From contig JAHZAW010000039.1 in the NCBI GenBank assembly GCA_019423725.1, positions 1-30,359 on the forward strand: DNA of 30,359 nucleotides, read 5' to 3'. How positions within the stretch are numbered: the stretch's first letter is position 1; each line of letters starts with the position of its first letter. The notes beneath the pieces are model-generated. The model saw nothing but the letters and a program-made list of their open reading frames with translations, did not search any database and was not told the origin of the DNA. This document shows positions 15,079 through 22,628 of this stretch, one piece after another. A program made the position numbers and the translations under genes. This DNA comes from Clostridiales bacterium (GTDB lineage: Bacteria; Bacillota; Clostridia; Lachnospirales; Anaerotignaceae).

Positions 15079-15109
15079 AAAAGCCCGGTGTTTCCGGGCT
15101 TTTATTTTT
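15079..15109 (+). terminator. Terminator after the CpcT/CpeT-like gene
   Basis: AGCCCGG (15082-15088) pairs with CCGGGCT (15094-15100), loop TGTTT, followed by TTTATTTTTA. The upstream A run would also serve the minus strand. Confidence 0.85.
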
Positions 15110-15332
15110 ATCCAAATATTTATTTTTAGGACGGTCTGCACCGGCGTATGACATTACGGCTCTTTTATGCCGGCGGTTTTAAAACCCCATGGACCGCATA
15201 AAAAAAGACATTTAATAAAGTTTTTAAGACTACAGGCTGCCGCGGTCAGAAATGATACTGCTGAAACGGGCCGCAGGCCTTGGACAGGCCATGAAAGGTC
15301 TGATCCCCTTGAAAGCACCAAAACCAGCCAAT

Positions 15333-15452
15333 GGTGACGGGCCATCCAACCGGACTAAGGTACTGATAACTTCCCAGCTGCTTGTTGCTGCCAAATCCGG
15401 CCACGGTGACGGGTCATCCAACCGCACTAAGGCACTGATAACTTCCCAGCTC
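15333..15452. repeat. Two copies of a 72-bp tandem repeat
   Basis: The segment starting GGTGACGGGCCATCC at 15333 recurs at 15405, matching in 45 of 48 bases (15333-15380 and 15405-15452), a period of 72 bp. Weaker similarity extends to the bases before each copy (CCAAA-CC-GCCA). As 72 is 24 codons, frames on both strands stay open across it, including a plus-strand frame 15252-15503, but none has a ribosome binding site. I treat 15110-15521 as noncoding with an intergenic repeat. Confidence 0.7.
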
Positions 15453-15521
15453 TCCTTGAGCCGCAGTGATACAGGCCCAGATGGCCGCCTCAGACAGCCT
15501 TAATGGAATTATGGCATAAAA

Positions 15522-15992
15522 TCACAGTTTTTTTGCCATGGCCGTAAGGGCCATATCATTTTTCATTCCCTGCTTTTTATAAAAGCCCTCTGTTTCCTCT
15601 CCCCTGAGGGTATTGAGGGTGAGCTCGCATACACCCATTTTTATAAGCCGTTTTTCCACCGCTCTGAAAAACTCCGTGCCCCTTCCCATTCCTTTTATGC
15701 TCCTTTTCACACAAAATTCCCTGAGATTGAACACCAGCCGTTCACAGTATCTCTCAAAACAGCCCACAGCCAGAGCGCACATCTTTCCATCCTCATAGGC
15801 CGCAAATCCCCATGCCGCCCTGCCGTCCAGCATCATGCAAAGCCTCTCCTCAGCCGTCTCCCTGCTCCAGCTGTCGTTCCATGGCGGGGCGTTGAAGGCT
15901 CCCATAAAAAGTTCCGCCATCTCCTCCATCACTTCATCCCCGGCTCCATTTAGCCCTGTCCTTCCATATTCTTTTATTTCCCTGTAATCCAT
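15522..15992 (-). CDS. GNAT-family N-acetyltransferase
   Basis: The 156-aa product has a GNAT fold pattern: MEEMAELFMGAFNAPPWND at the start, AAWGFAAYEDGKMCALAVG as strands 2-3, and an acetyl-CoA loop resembling the usual Q-x-x-G-x-G/A (VKRSIKGMGRGTEFFRAVE). It ends with LTLNTLRGEETEGFYKKQGM. The acceptor cannot be told. The frame begins at a GTG (16001), but the ATG at 15992 has AGGGTG at a spacing of 6 nt and is preferred. The LysR gene lies 70 nt upstream on the same strand, so the two may be co-transcribed. Confidence 0.85.
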   Translation of the reverse strand: MDYREIKEYGRTGLNGAGDEVMEEMAELFMGAFNAPPWNDSWSRETAEERLCMMLDGRAAWGFAAYEDGKMCALAVGCFERYCERLVFNLREFCVKRSIKGMGRGTEFFRAVEKRLIKMGVCELTLNTLRGEETEGFYKKQGMKNDMALTAMAKKL

Positions 15993-16062
15993 ATATATCA
16001 CCCTGTTTCCCGTTTACGCTTATTTTTTCCCCTCTATGCTCCTTTTGCTGTTCCATTTACAC

Positions 16063-16962
16063 TTATATTTTCCCGTTTTCACAGCTGTAGCCCCCTGTCA
16101 GCCTGTTTTTCTGGGATATGATAAAGTCTATGAAATATCTGGCCGCTATGGGCAGCACGCTCTTATTTTTATAGGCTATGGATACCGTCCTCTCCAGCCT
16201 TGGACTTATATTCCTTATTTCTATGTTCCTGCTGTGCCTGTTCAGCACCAAAGCCGAAAGTACAGATACCCCCAGCCCTTCCTCTACCATGGACATTATG
16301 GTGTAGTCATCATAAACTATATACTGTGTGTTTGGCTCTATGAAATTTGCTCTGAAATATTCCAGCGGCTCACATACCTCTCCTTCGTCCAGAAGTATGT
16401 ATGGCTCCTTTGCCAGCTCCTCCAGGGATACGCTCTCCTTCTCAGCCAGCCTGTGGCCCCTGGGCAGCACCGCCAGCATCTCATCCCTCTTTAACGGAAC
16501 CGTCGTAAGCCCCTGGGCAGCATCAGGATTCACAAAACCCATATCCACACTGCCTTCCTTTATCCAGCCGCTTATATTCGTATACTCCCCCTGCTTAAGA
16601 TCAAAATGTACCGATGGGTATTTCTCCCTGAACTCCTTCATCAGCATGGGAAGCCAGTTGGTGGATATGCTCGCCAGAGTGCCTATCCTTATGATGCCTC
16701 CGGCCAGCCCCTTCATCTCATTCCTCTTTTCCATAAGCTCCCTATGGGCATTATATATGTTCTTTATATAGGGAAGAAATTCCTCTCCGTCCGGCGAAAG
16801 CTCTATGCCCTTCTTGGAACGCCTTATGAGAGTCGTATCCAGCTCCTCCTCCAGCGCCTTTATCATCTGGCTCACCGCTGACTGGGTATAGCCCATGCTC
16901 TTGGCTGCCTTGGTGAAACTCCCTGTCTCCGTTACCCTTACAAAGGCTTCATAACTTGTCAT
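16063..16962 (-). CDS. LysR-family transcriptional regulator
   Basis: The 299-aa length is normal for LysR. The N-terminal winged helix-turn-helix is clear: YEAFVRVTETGSFTKAAKSM, then GYTQSAVSQMIKALEEEL. A ligand-binding domain of periplasmic-binding type follows (about 90-295). GGGAGGGGAAGG precedes the ATG. It is divergent from azlCD across about 430 bp, a classical arrangement for a LysR activator and its target, so control of azlCD by an amino acid or related ligand is likely. A LysR-box-like palindrome sits near the azlC promoter. Confidence 0.92.
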   Translation of the reverse strand: MTSYEAFVRVTETGSFTKAAKSMGYTQSAVSQMIKALEEELDTTLIRRSKKGIELSPDGEEFLPYIKNIYNAHRELMEKRNEMKGLAGGIIRIGTLASISTNWLPMLMKEFREKYPSVHFDLKQGEYTNISGWIKEGSVDMGFVNPDAAQGLTTVPLKRDEMLAVLPRGHRLAEKESVSLEELAKEPYILLDEGEVCEPLEYFRANFIEPNTQYIVYDDYTIMSMVEEGLGVSVLSALVLNRHSRNIEIRNISPRLERTVSIAYKNKSVLPIAARYFIDFIISQKNRLTGGYSCENGKI

Positions 16963-17011
16963 TTTCCTTCCCCTCCCATTTAAACTCTCTATCCCATAGC
17001 CATAGCTCCTG

Positions 17012-17070
17012 GCACTCCCTGCACTCCTGACACTTCTGGCGTTTCTGGCGCTCCTGGTGCTCCTGTGGTG
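17012..17070. repeat. Degenerate 9-nt tandem repeats between lysR and azlC
   Basis: The minus strand reads as a row of 9-nt units of the type CAGGAGYGC (CAGGAGCGC, CAGAAACGC, CAGAAGTGT, CAGGAGTGC and so on). A frame on the minus strand (16949-17221) reads through it as Gln-Glu/Lys-Arg/Cys triplets, but it lacks a ribosome binding site and overlaps the lysR start. Outside the repeats and the azlC promoter I see nothing definite in 16963-17394. Confidence 0.55.
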
Positions 17071-17291
17071 CTTTTAGGCACTTTTTACTGTTTCCAGCAT
17101 TCAGACCGCTTTTTGACTTCCTTAAGGCTGCTTTTTTCGCTGCTTTGTGGCTGTTCTGTGGCTTTTTACAGCAGTTTTTGGGCCGTCTTTGGCATTTTCT
17201 CCTGCCTGCCCCTATGTTCATTTACGGCTGTGCATAAATCCCCATGAAGCCTGACGGCCAATGGCATTTTTATGGCCTTATCTATGTATAC

Positions 17292-17306
17292 ATTAGTTTT
17301 TCTAAT
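17292..17306. promoter_or_regulatory. LysR-box-like palindrome upstream of azlC
   Basis: ATTAG-TTTTT-CTAAT is a perfect 15-bp inverted repeat with the T-N11-A form of LysR sites, about 20 bp upstream of the -35 of the azlC promoter. This is the usual place for an activating LysR dimer. Confidence 0.5.
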
Positions 17307-17327
17307 ATTATCATTATATAAATTCGT

Positions 17328-17356
17328 TTTACTTATGTCAAATCTGGTGTTATACT
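17328..17356 (+). promoter_or_regulatory. SigA-type promoter of azlCD
   Basis: TTTACT (17328-17333), a 17-nt spacer, and TATACT (17351-17356), about 38 nt before the azlC start. Confidence 0.6.
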
Positions 17357-17394
17357 TCAATCCATAGTTAAACAGTTTTAATGAGGTGTATATT

Positions 17395-18129
17395 ATGAAC
17401 AGCGGAAAAAATATGTTTTTTAAAGGAATAAAGGATGGCTTCCCCGTTGCCCTGGGATATCTGGCAGTGTCCTTCACCCTGGGAACGGCAGCTGTAAAAT
17501 GCGGCATAACTCCCCTTCAGGCAGCCCTCGCTTCAGTGCTAAACAATACTTCAGCAGGCGAGTTCGCAGCCTTCACCCTCATAGGAGCCGGCGTGTCTTA
17601 CTTGGAAATAGCCCTCACTACCCTCATTCTGAATATGAGATATTTCCTTATGTCCTGTGCCCTTTCCCAGAAACTGTCACCGGATACTCCATTTTTCCAC
17701 AGATTCATAATGGCCTTTGATGTTACGGACGAACTCTTCGGTCTTTCCGTAATGCAGGAGGGACGCCTTTACCCCGCCTATAACTACGGCATAATGGCCC
17801 TGGCTATTCCTGCCTGGTCCATGGGTACATTCCTTGGAGCCGTAATGGGTGGAATTATGCCCTCAGGTGTCCTCAGCGCCATGAACGTCGCACTATATGG
17901 AATGTTCATCGCTGTCATCGTTCCTCCCGCTAAGAAAGATAAGACCATTGCCCTGGTGATCGCAGTATCCATGGTGTCCAGTCTGCTCTTTACCGTTCTT
18001 CCAGGACTTAAAAATCTTTCATCGGGTATTACCGTAATAATACTTACGGTGGTCATTTCCCTGGCCGCCGCCATACTCTTCCCCGTTGAACATAAGAAAG
18101 AAAAAGAGGTCGTTAGCTGTGAAGCCTAA
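17395..18129 (+). CDS. azlC: AzlC-family branched-chain amino acid exporter, large subunit
   Basis: The 244-aa membrane protein has about five to six hydrophobic segments. The AzlC pattern is clear: GIKDGFPVALGYLAVSFTLG near the start, a central segment in which NNTSAGEFAAFTLIG is followed by LNMRYFLMSCALSQKL, and FIMAFDVTDELFGLSV. With AzlD it exports branched-chain amino acids or their analogues. The frame begins at a GTG (17386), but the ATG at 17395 has GAGGTG at a spacing of 6 nt. It overlaps azlD by 11 nt and is divergent from the LysR gene. Confidence 0.92.
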   Translation: MNSGKNMFFKGIKDGFPVALGYLAVSFTLGTAAVKCGITPLQAALASVLNNTSAGEFAAFTLIGAGVSYLEIALTTLILNMRYFLMSCALSQKLSPDTPFFHRFIMAFDVTDELFGLSVMQEGRLYPAYNYGIMALAIPAWSMGTFLGAVMGGIMPSGVLSAMNVALYGMFIAVIVPPAKKDKTIALVIAVSMVSSLLFTVLPGLKNLSSGITVIILTVVISLAAAILFPVEHKKEKEVVSCEA

Positions 18130-18424
18130 TGTTTATATTTATATTTTCATAATGGCAGGTGTGACATATCTTATCCGTATGCTCCCCCTGGTACTCGTAA
18201 AAAAAGAAATTCAAAATGTAACAGTGAAATCGTTCCTTTACTATGTGCCCTATGTCACGCTGTCGGTCATGACCTTCCCGGCCATACTTACAGCAACTAA
18301 CAGCATCATATCCGCTGCCGCCGGATTCATCGTCGCAGTGGTCACCGCCTTCAGGGGCGGCAGCCTCTTTAAAGTGGCTGTATATGCCTGTGTTGTGGTA
18401 TTCGTTCTGGAACTGATTATATAA
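18119..18424 (+). CDS. azlD: AzlD-family branched-chain amino acid exporter, small subunit
   Basis: The roughly 101-aa membrane protein has three to four hydrophobic helices, starting NVYIYIFIMAGVTYLIRMLP, and the AzlD pattern KSFLYYVPYVTLSVMTFPA. The open frame runs back into azlC, but the upstream residues are charged and unlike the family. A GTG at 18119 with GAGG nine bases upstream is the likely start. The small overlap with azlC indicates translational coupling. AzlD is needed with AzlC for export. Confidence 0.88.
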   Translation: MKPNVYIYIFIMAGVTYLIRMLPLVLVKKEIQNVTVKSFLYYVPYVTLSVMTFPAILTATNSIISAAAGFIVAVVTAFRGGSLFKVAVYACVVVFVLELII

Positions 18425-18504
18425 AATTTGTTTTCATCTCACTGCCGCTTTGGGCGGCCTTCCTCTCACGGCTCGTGTCCACGGATACGGGCTGTGCTTT
18501 TATA

Positions 18505-18548
18505 TTTAAAAAAGGACAGAAAAGCTCAGCTTTTTCTGTCCTTTTGTT
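18505..18548. terminator. Bidirectional terminator between azlD and the TPR-like gene
   Basis: AAAAGGACAGAAAAGC pairs with GCTTTTTCTGTCCTTTT around a TCA loop. There is a T run after the stem on the plus strand and, from the upstream A run, on the minus strand. The two genes converge here. Confidence 0.85.
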
Positions 18549-18581
18549 TTGCCGTTTTTTCAGTTTTTGCCCTTCTGGCCT

Positions 18582-19292
18582 CTATTCTATATACCGGATA
18601 TTTCCGTCAGCTCCGCCTCTATATTTCATCAGCTCGCTCCGCATAAGCTTCCTTATGCCCTCATCCCTGAATTTATCCATCCACCGGTTAAGTATATCCC
18701 TGGCCCTGAAATTGTCCCTGTCCGCCATCCTTATCATTATGGACAGCTGAAGACATCCATAGGCGGTTATTCCTTCCCCGTACATATCCATATCTTCCGT
18801 CCAGCCTTCTTCCTCAAGCGCCAAAAGCAGTGACCAGGCCTCTTTATACCTGCCTATCTCAAAAAGACAGCTCCCATACATTACCCTGTATATGGGATCG
18901 TCCATCGGCTCCCCGGCCATATCAAGACAGTCAAGGGCCTCCGTAAATCTCTCCAGCCTATAGTATACAAGAGCTTCATTTAAAGCCGCCTCTTTAAGCA
19001 TTTTTTCAGTACTTGAAAATATATCCTCATTTTCTCCAAGCCTGCCTAAAACAGCCCGGCAGTACTTATTACATCTGAGGGACGACTCATACAGGCCTTT
19101 AAGATCTCCCTTATTTCTGCTCTTATACATACTTTCCCTCTGCCGGCAGGCCTCGGCCAGCATAGCCCCTATATCCTCCATGGGGCCGTTTTTATCTGTA
19201 TTATCTATTTTATCTGTTTTTTTCGTTTTATTCGTTCTATTCGTTCTATCTGCATTATCTGCTGTATGGTCAAAATATGTGTGCCGCTTCAT
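18582..19292 (-). CDS. TPR-like protein of unknown function with a repeat-encoded N-terminus
   Basis: The 236-aa product has a polar N-terminus (about 10-35) of Asn/Asp-Arg/Lys-Thr triplets encoded by 9-nt DNA repeats. Helical hairpins of TPR type follow (about 40-230): LNEALVYYRLERFTEALDCL and VMYGSCLFEIGRYKEAWSLL fit the repeat. No enzyme motif is seen, so it is probably a protein-interaction scaffold. A later Met (residue 38) would drop the repeat but has no ribosome binding site, whereas AAGGA precedes the first ATG. The gene ends at the shared terminator; no partner is evident. Confidence 0.7.
   Translation of the reverse strand: MKRHTYFDHTADNADRTNRTNKTKKTDKIDNTDKNGPMEDIGAMLAEACRQRESMYKSRNKGDLKGLYESSLRCNKYCRAVLGRLGENEDIFSSTEKMLKEAALNEALVYYRLERFTEALDCLDMAGEPMDDPIYRVMYGSCLFEIGRYKEAWSLLLALEEEGWTEDMDMYGEGITAYGCLQLSIMIRMADRDNFRARDILNRWMDKFRDEGIRKLMRSELMKYRGGADGNIRYIE
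19189..19260. repeat. Eight in-frame 9-nt repeats in the TPR-like gene
   Basis: On the plus strand eight degenerate 9-nt units follow one another (for example GTTCTATTC, GTTCTATCT, GCATTATCT, ATTTTATCT). In the minus-strand gene they encode the Asn/Asp-Arg/Lys-Thr triplets. The unit length keeps the frame, so copy number could vary without breaking the gene. Confidence 0.65.
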
Positions 19293-19428
19293 ATCCTAAT
19301 CATCCTTGTCCGCAGTTTTTCCTCTTTATCCGACCTTTTTAAACCATTTATGCCTAAACTTTCCTCTCCATTTAAGCCGGAATTTTTTCAGTGTTTCTAC
19401 TTTCTTTTAATACCATAATTAATTTTAT

Positions 19429-19453
19429 ATTTTGTCCTTTTATAGGACAAAAT
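19429..19453. promoter_or_regulatory. Perfect 25-bp palindrome upstream of the small XRE gene
   Basis: Arms ATTTTGTCCT and AGGACAAAAT pair perfectly around TTTAT. The site lies about 70 bp upstream of the small XRE gene and is a likely operator for that regulator or another repressor. A second perfect inverted repeat, TGTCTTG-TGT-CAAGACA (19483-19499), lies between it and the gene. Confidence 0.55.
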
Positions 19454-19521
19454 TTACTTGTTAAAGAGTATACCCTTAGTCATGTCTTGTGTCAAGACAA
19501 TGCACAAAGGAGGAGATGGGT

Positions 19522-19770
19522 ATGGCTAGAATAATCGAAGGGAAAAAAATGAATCTGATCGGCAAAAAAGTCAGGGAACTGCGCAAAAAGAAAAATATGA
19601 GCCAGCAGGCTTTATCCGATAAACTTGAGCTTATGGCCATTTATATATGCCGCGGCTCCATTTCCCGCATCGAGGACCAGCAGCGGACCGTTACCGATAT
19701 CGAACTCTACGGCCTGGCTAAGGCCCTTGATGTTTCCATGGAAGAACTTTTTGAATACAAAAATGAATAA
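19522..19770 (+). CDS. Small XRE-family transcriptional regulator
   Basis: The 82-aa product is little more than a Cro/C1-type helix-turn-helix: IGKKVRELRKKKNMSQQALS, then SRIEDQQRTVTDIELYGLAKALDVSMEEL in parts. Such single-domain proteins often repress themselves. The frame extends back to a GTG at 19489, but the ATG at 19522 has AAAGGAGG at a spacing of 8 nt. It is monocistronic, with palindromes upstream. Its targets are unknown. Confidence 0.85.
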   Translation: MARIIEGKKMNLIGKKVRELRKKKNMSQQALSDKLELMAIYICRGSISRIEDQQRTVTDIELYGLAKALDVSMEELFEYKNE

Positions 19771-19787
19771 ATAATCAAAAAAAATTT

Positions 19788-19834
19788 ATGGAAGTCCCCA
19801 GGGTATCGATATGAACCGCAGGCTTCCATTTTTT
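19788..19834 (+). terminator. Possible terminator of the small XRE gene
   Basis: ATGGAAG (19788-19794) pairs with CTTCCAT (19823-19829), followed by a T run. The loop is long (28 nt), so the call is tentative. Confidence 0.45.
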
Positions 19835-19955
19835 AGTCTTTATCCCATCTGACCCCACGTTTGGGAGGTTCAAGGATATATGCTCCTTTATTCAAATAAT
19901 TCCCATGGGCACAGCAGGAGGTTTATCCTGCTTAAGCGTACAATAAACAAAATAC

Positions 19956-19990
19956 AAAAAGGACGCCCCCTCCGGGACGTCCTTATTTTT
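19956..19990. terminator. Terminator downstream of psuG
   Basis: On the minus strand GGACGTCCCGGAGGGGGCGTCC folds into a hairpin followed by five T. On the plus strand the same stem is followed by TTATTTTTA. It lies about 30 nt after the psuG stop. Confidence 0.8.
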
Positions 19991-20012
19991 ATTGCTTAAG
20001 TTTTTTTGTTTT

Positions 20013-20933
20013 TTATTTAAGCTTTGTAAGCTCAACGGCAATCTTTGATGCTGCCTTAGCGTTGTTATATGCAAGCTGAAGGTTTGATGCGAATGATACA
20101 CCGTCTGTCATATCTTTGATATGGCTTAAAAGGAAGGGTGTTGTATCCTTTCCGTGTATTCCCTGCTCCTTAGCAAGCTCAAGGGCCTTTACGATGACCT
20201 TTTCCATCTCATCATAATCAAGGGCATATTCCTCAGGAATGGGATTTCCGATTACAAGTCCGCCCTTAAGGCCAAGATCCCATTTTGTCTTTGCTATCTT
20301 AGCTACCTCTGCCTCTGTGGCTGCGTTGTAGTCAAGTTTGAATCCGCTGCTTCTGCAGTAGAATGCAGGGAAGTAGTCTGTTCTAAGGCCGAGTACGGGT
20401 ACTCCGAATGTCTCAAGATATTCAAGGGTAAGTCCCAGGTCAAGGAGTGATTTTGCTCCCGCACATACTACGGCTACCTGTGTATTTGCCAGCTCCTGAA
20501 GGTCAGCGCTTATATCCATGGTCTCTGTTGCTCCCCTGTGTACTCCGCCGATGCCGCCTGTGGCAAATATTTTGATGCCTGCCATTGATGCTATCATCAT
20601 TGTTGTGGCAACTGTTGTTGCTCCTGTCTTTCCTGTGGCAAGATATACGGCAACGTCCCTTCTTGATACCTTTCCTACACCGTCAGCCTTGCACATAAGG
20701 TCAAGTTCCTCTGATGTAAGACCTACTTTGAGCTTTCCGCCGATGATGGCTGTTGTTGCGGGTATTGCTCCCTCTGCCCTTACTATCTCCTCTACCTTAT
20801 GGGCAAATTCCATGTTCTGGGGGAAGGGCATACCATGGCTTAATATGGTGCTCTCAAGGGCTACTACGGGTTTTCCTGCCTTTATGGCCTCTTCTATTTC
20901 CGGTGTGATTGATAAATAATCTTTCTGTGTCAT
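20013..20933 (-). CDS. psuG: Pseudouridine-5'-phosphate glycosidase
   Basis: PsuG cleaves pseudouridine 5'-phosphate to uracil and ribose 5-phosphate, the second step of pseudouridine breakdown. The 306-aa length fits. Family motifs are clear: VALESTILSHGMPFPQN (with the catalytic-region Glu), GKTGATTVATTMMIA, FATGGIGGVHRG, and VVCAGAKSLLDLG with the Lys that attacks the ribose. It overlaps the kinase gene by 4 nt (ATGA), so both enzymes are made together. Codon choice is more restricted than in psuK, suggesting higher expression. Confidence 0.95.
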   Translation of the reverse strand: MTQKDYLSITPEIEEAIKAGKPVVALESTILSHGMPFPQNMEFAHKVEEIVRAEGAIPATTAIIGGKLKVGLTSEELDLMCKADGVGKVSRRDVAVYLATGKTGATTVATTMMIASMAGIKIFATGGIGGVHRGATETMDISADLQELANTQVAVVCAGAKSLLDLGLTLEYLETFGVPVLGLRTDYFPAFYCRSSGFKLDYNAATEAEVAKIAKTKWDLGLKGGLVIGNPIPEEYALDYDEMEKVIVKALELAKEQGIHGKDTTPFLLSHIKDMTDGVSFASNLQLAYNNAKAASKIAVELTKLK

Positions 20934-22030
20934 ATTCGTCTCTCCTTTAATATTTTTTCTATAAGTGATACGCTCATATCTGGATTTATTGTTTTCTCAT
21001 GGGAAAGAGCCGCTACTCCTGCCGCAAGGCCATAATCTATGGTCTTTTCAATGTCAAATTCATTGACATAGCTGTATATGACAGCCGCCATAAAGGCGTC
21101 TCCAGCTCCCGTGGCGTTTACCATGTGTTCTACGGGCCTGAGCTTCTTCTCTATATGCCTGCCTTCCCTGTCCATATAAAAACAGCCGTCAGCCCCAAGG
21201 CTTACAAATATCCTCTTAAGCCCCTTATCGAGTATTTTCTCAGCCGCCTTGTACAGATCCTTCCTGGAATGTATCTTCATCCCGCTCAAGATCTCCGTTT
21301 CCATAAGGTTGGGCTTTGCCGTATGGAACCTGCCTATGAGGTCCACGATGGTGGATGCGTAGGCCTGGGATACGGTATCCACAAATATCGGTATGGTGTC
21401 CGAATAAAGATTCAGTATCTCCTCCATGACCTGAGGCGGAAGTCCCGGGTCACATGTGATGAGCCTGCTGCCCTTTATTATGTTTGCCTTGGAATGGAGA
21501 AATTCCACGGTCATGGTATGCAGCACCGACATATCCGACAGCGCCACAAACATATCTCCCTTTTCGTCCAGCACCGATATGTATGTGGAGGAGGCATGGT
21601 TCTCTACCCTGAGTATATGGCTTATGTCTATTCCTGCCAGCATACACTCAGAACATATTTTATCCGCATATACATCATCGCCCACGGCCGTTATGAGCTT
21701 TACATTCCCTCCTAGCCTGGCGAAGTTTTCCGATACGTTCCTTGTGACCCCTCCGGCTGATGTATTCATATGCCCGGGGTTGCTGTCATGCAGGTTTATG
21801 GCCTTCTTGGACCTTCCGTGCACATCCACATTGGCGGCTCCTATGCCCACGATATAATTTCCATCGTTGACTATATATCCCCTGCCAAGCAGATATCCCT
21901 TTTTCTGCAGATTGGCTATGTGCACAGCCACTGAACTTCGGGTTATGCCAAGCATGGCCGCCAGCTCGTTCTGCTCAATGGTAGGCTTGTTTTTGATTAT
22001 TTCAAGTATCTCCCGTTCCCTGGGTGTCAT
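20930..22030 (-). CDS. psuK: Pseudouridine kinase (PfkB family) with N-terminal helix-turn-helix
   Basis: The 366-aa protein has a winged-helix DNA-binding domain (about 1-55: NKPTIEQNELAAMLGITRSS) fused to a PfkB sugar kinase (about 58-366). The kinase carries NTSAGGVTRNVSENFARLGG (ribokinase-type signature) and the ATP/anion-hole motif NATGAGDAF with its catalytic Asp. Beside psuG, its substrate is almost surely pseudouridine. The HTH fusion suggests it may also regulate the operon, but this is unproven here. The ATG follows GGAGGTGAGT. It is the first gene of psuK-psuG, behind a near-consensus promoter. Confidence 0.9.
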   Translation of the reverse strand: MTPREREILEIIKNKPTIEQNELAAMLGITRSSVAVHIANLQKKGYLLGRGYIVNDGNYIVGIGAANVDVHGRSKKAINLHDSNPGHMNTSAGGVTRNVSENFARLGGNVKLITAVGDDVYADKICSECMLAGIDISHILRVENHASSTYISVLDEKGDMFVALSDMSVLHTMTVEFLHSKANIIKGSRLITCDPGLPPQVMEEILNLYSDTIPIFVDTVSQAYASTIVDLIGRFHTAKPNLMETEILSGMKIHSRKDLYKAAEKILDKGLKRIFVSLGADGCFYMDREGRHIEKKLRPVEHMVNATGAGDAFMAAVIYSYVNEFDIEKTIDYGLAAGVAALSHEKTINPDMSVSLIEKILKERRI

Positions 22031-22074
22031 ATACTCACCTCCTATACAAATGTTTAGTTTATAAATATATGCTT

Positions 22075-22103
22075 ATTATAATACCCGCCTTTTCTTCCGT
22101 CAA
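22075..22103 (-). promoter_or_regulatory. SigA-type promoter of psuKG
   Basis: On the minus strand TTGACG (22098-22103), a 17-nt spacer, and TATAAT (22075-22080), close to consensus, about 45 nt before the psuK start. Confidence 0.8.
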
Positions 22104-22153
22104 TAGGTCTGAATAAAACTCAGACAACCAAATTTCAAAACCGTCAGATTACA

Positions 22154-22191
22154 TAAAAAAACAGCGGAAAAATTAAATTTTCCGCTGTTTT
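22154..22191 (-). terminator. Terminator of the permease/thioredoxin-like operon
   Basis: On the minus strand AAAACAGCGGAAAA pairs with TTTTCCGCTGTTTT, followed by a T run; it is about 50 nt after the stop of the thioredoxin-like gene. A T run also follows on the plus strand. Confidence 0.8.
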
Positions 22192-22240
22192 CGGGCCGGA
22201 TATGTCAAAACCTGATTTTAACCTGATTTTGAAGCCTGAT

Positions 22241-22585
22241 TTAAAATCCTGATTTATGGAGAAGGTTTTCCACATCGGAAGGGCTCAGCACCCTGCCGGC
22301 TGAAACTACCTTTTCATTTACCATAAGGGCGGGTGTGCTCATAACTCCCCTCTTGGCTATCTCAGCCATGTCAGTAACATATTCCACATCCACATTTTTA
22401 TCCATTTTCTCCAGGGCTGCCTTTGTGTTTTCAAAGAGGGCATGGCAGTTTTTGCAGCCGCTTCCCAATACCTTTACACTCTCTATCTTTCCTCCGGGTA
22501 TACTGCAGTTTTCTACCGGCGCAGCATTATTTCCACAGCAGCATGCATTTTCTTCTTTCTTTTTTCCAAAACCAAATAATCCCAT
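22241..22585 (-). CDS. Thioredoxin-like small redox protein
   Basis: The 114-aa product has a Lys/Cys-rich N-terminus (GFGKKKEENACCCGN), then a thioredoxin fold of the 'redox-active disulfide protein' type. The CxxC site is GCKNCHALFENTKAAL; the cis-Pro region is GVMSTPALMVNEKVVSAGRV. Such proteins often accompany DUF318-type permeases and ArsR regulators in metal or arsenic-related gene sets. It is co-transcribed with the permease (43-nt gap) and ends at a strong terminator. The extra N-terminal Cys cluster could bind a metal. Confidence 0.85.
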   Translation of the reverse strand: MGLFGFGKKKEENACCCGNNAAPVENCSIPGGKIESVKVLGSGCKNCHALFENTKAALEKMDKNVDVEYVTDMAEIAKRGVMSTPALMVNEKVVSAGRVLSPSDVENLLHKSGF

Positions 22586-22628
22586 TATGATTCCTCCTTA
22601 TTACTACAATGCTATATCAACTATATCA

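Noticed and set aside
16949..17221. Minus-strand 90-codon frame upstream of lysR
   Set aside because: It is made of 9-nt repeats, is Lys/Gln/Cys-rich, lacks a ribosome binding site and overlaps the lysR start.
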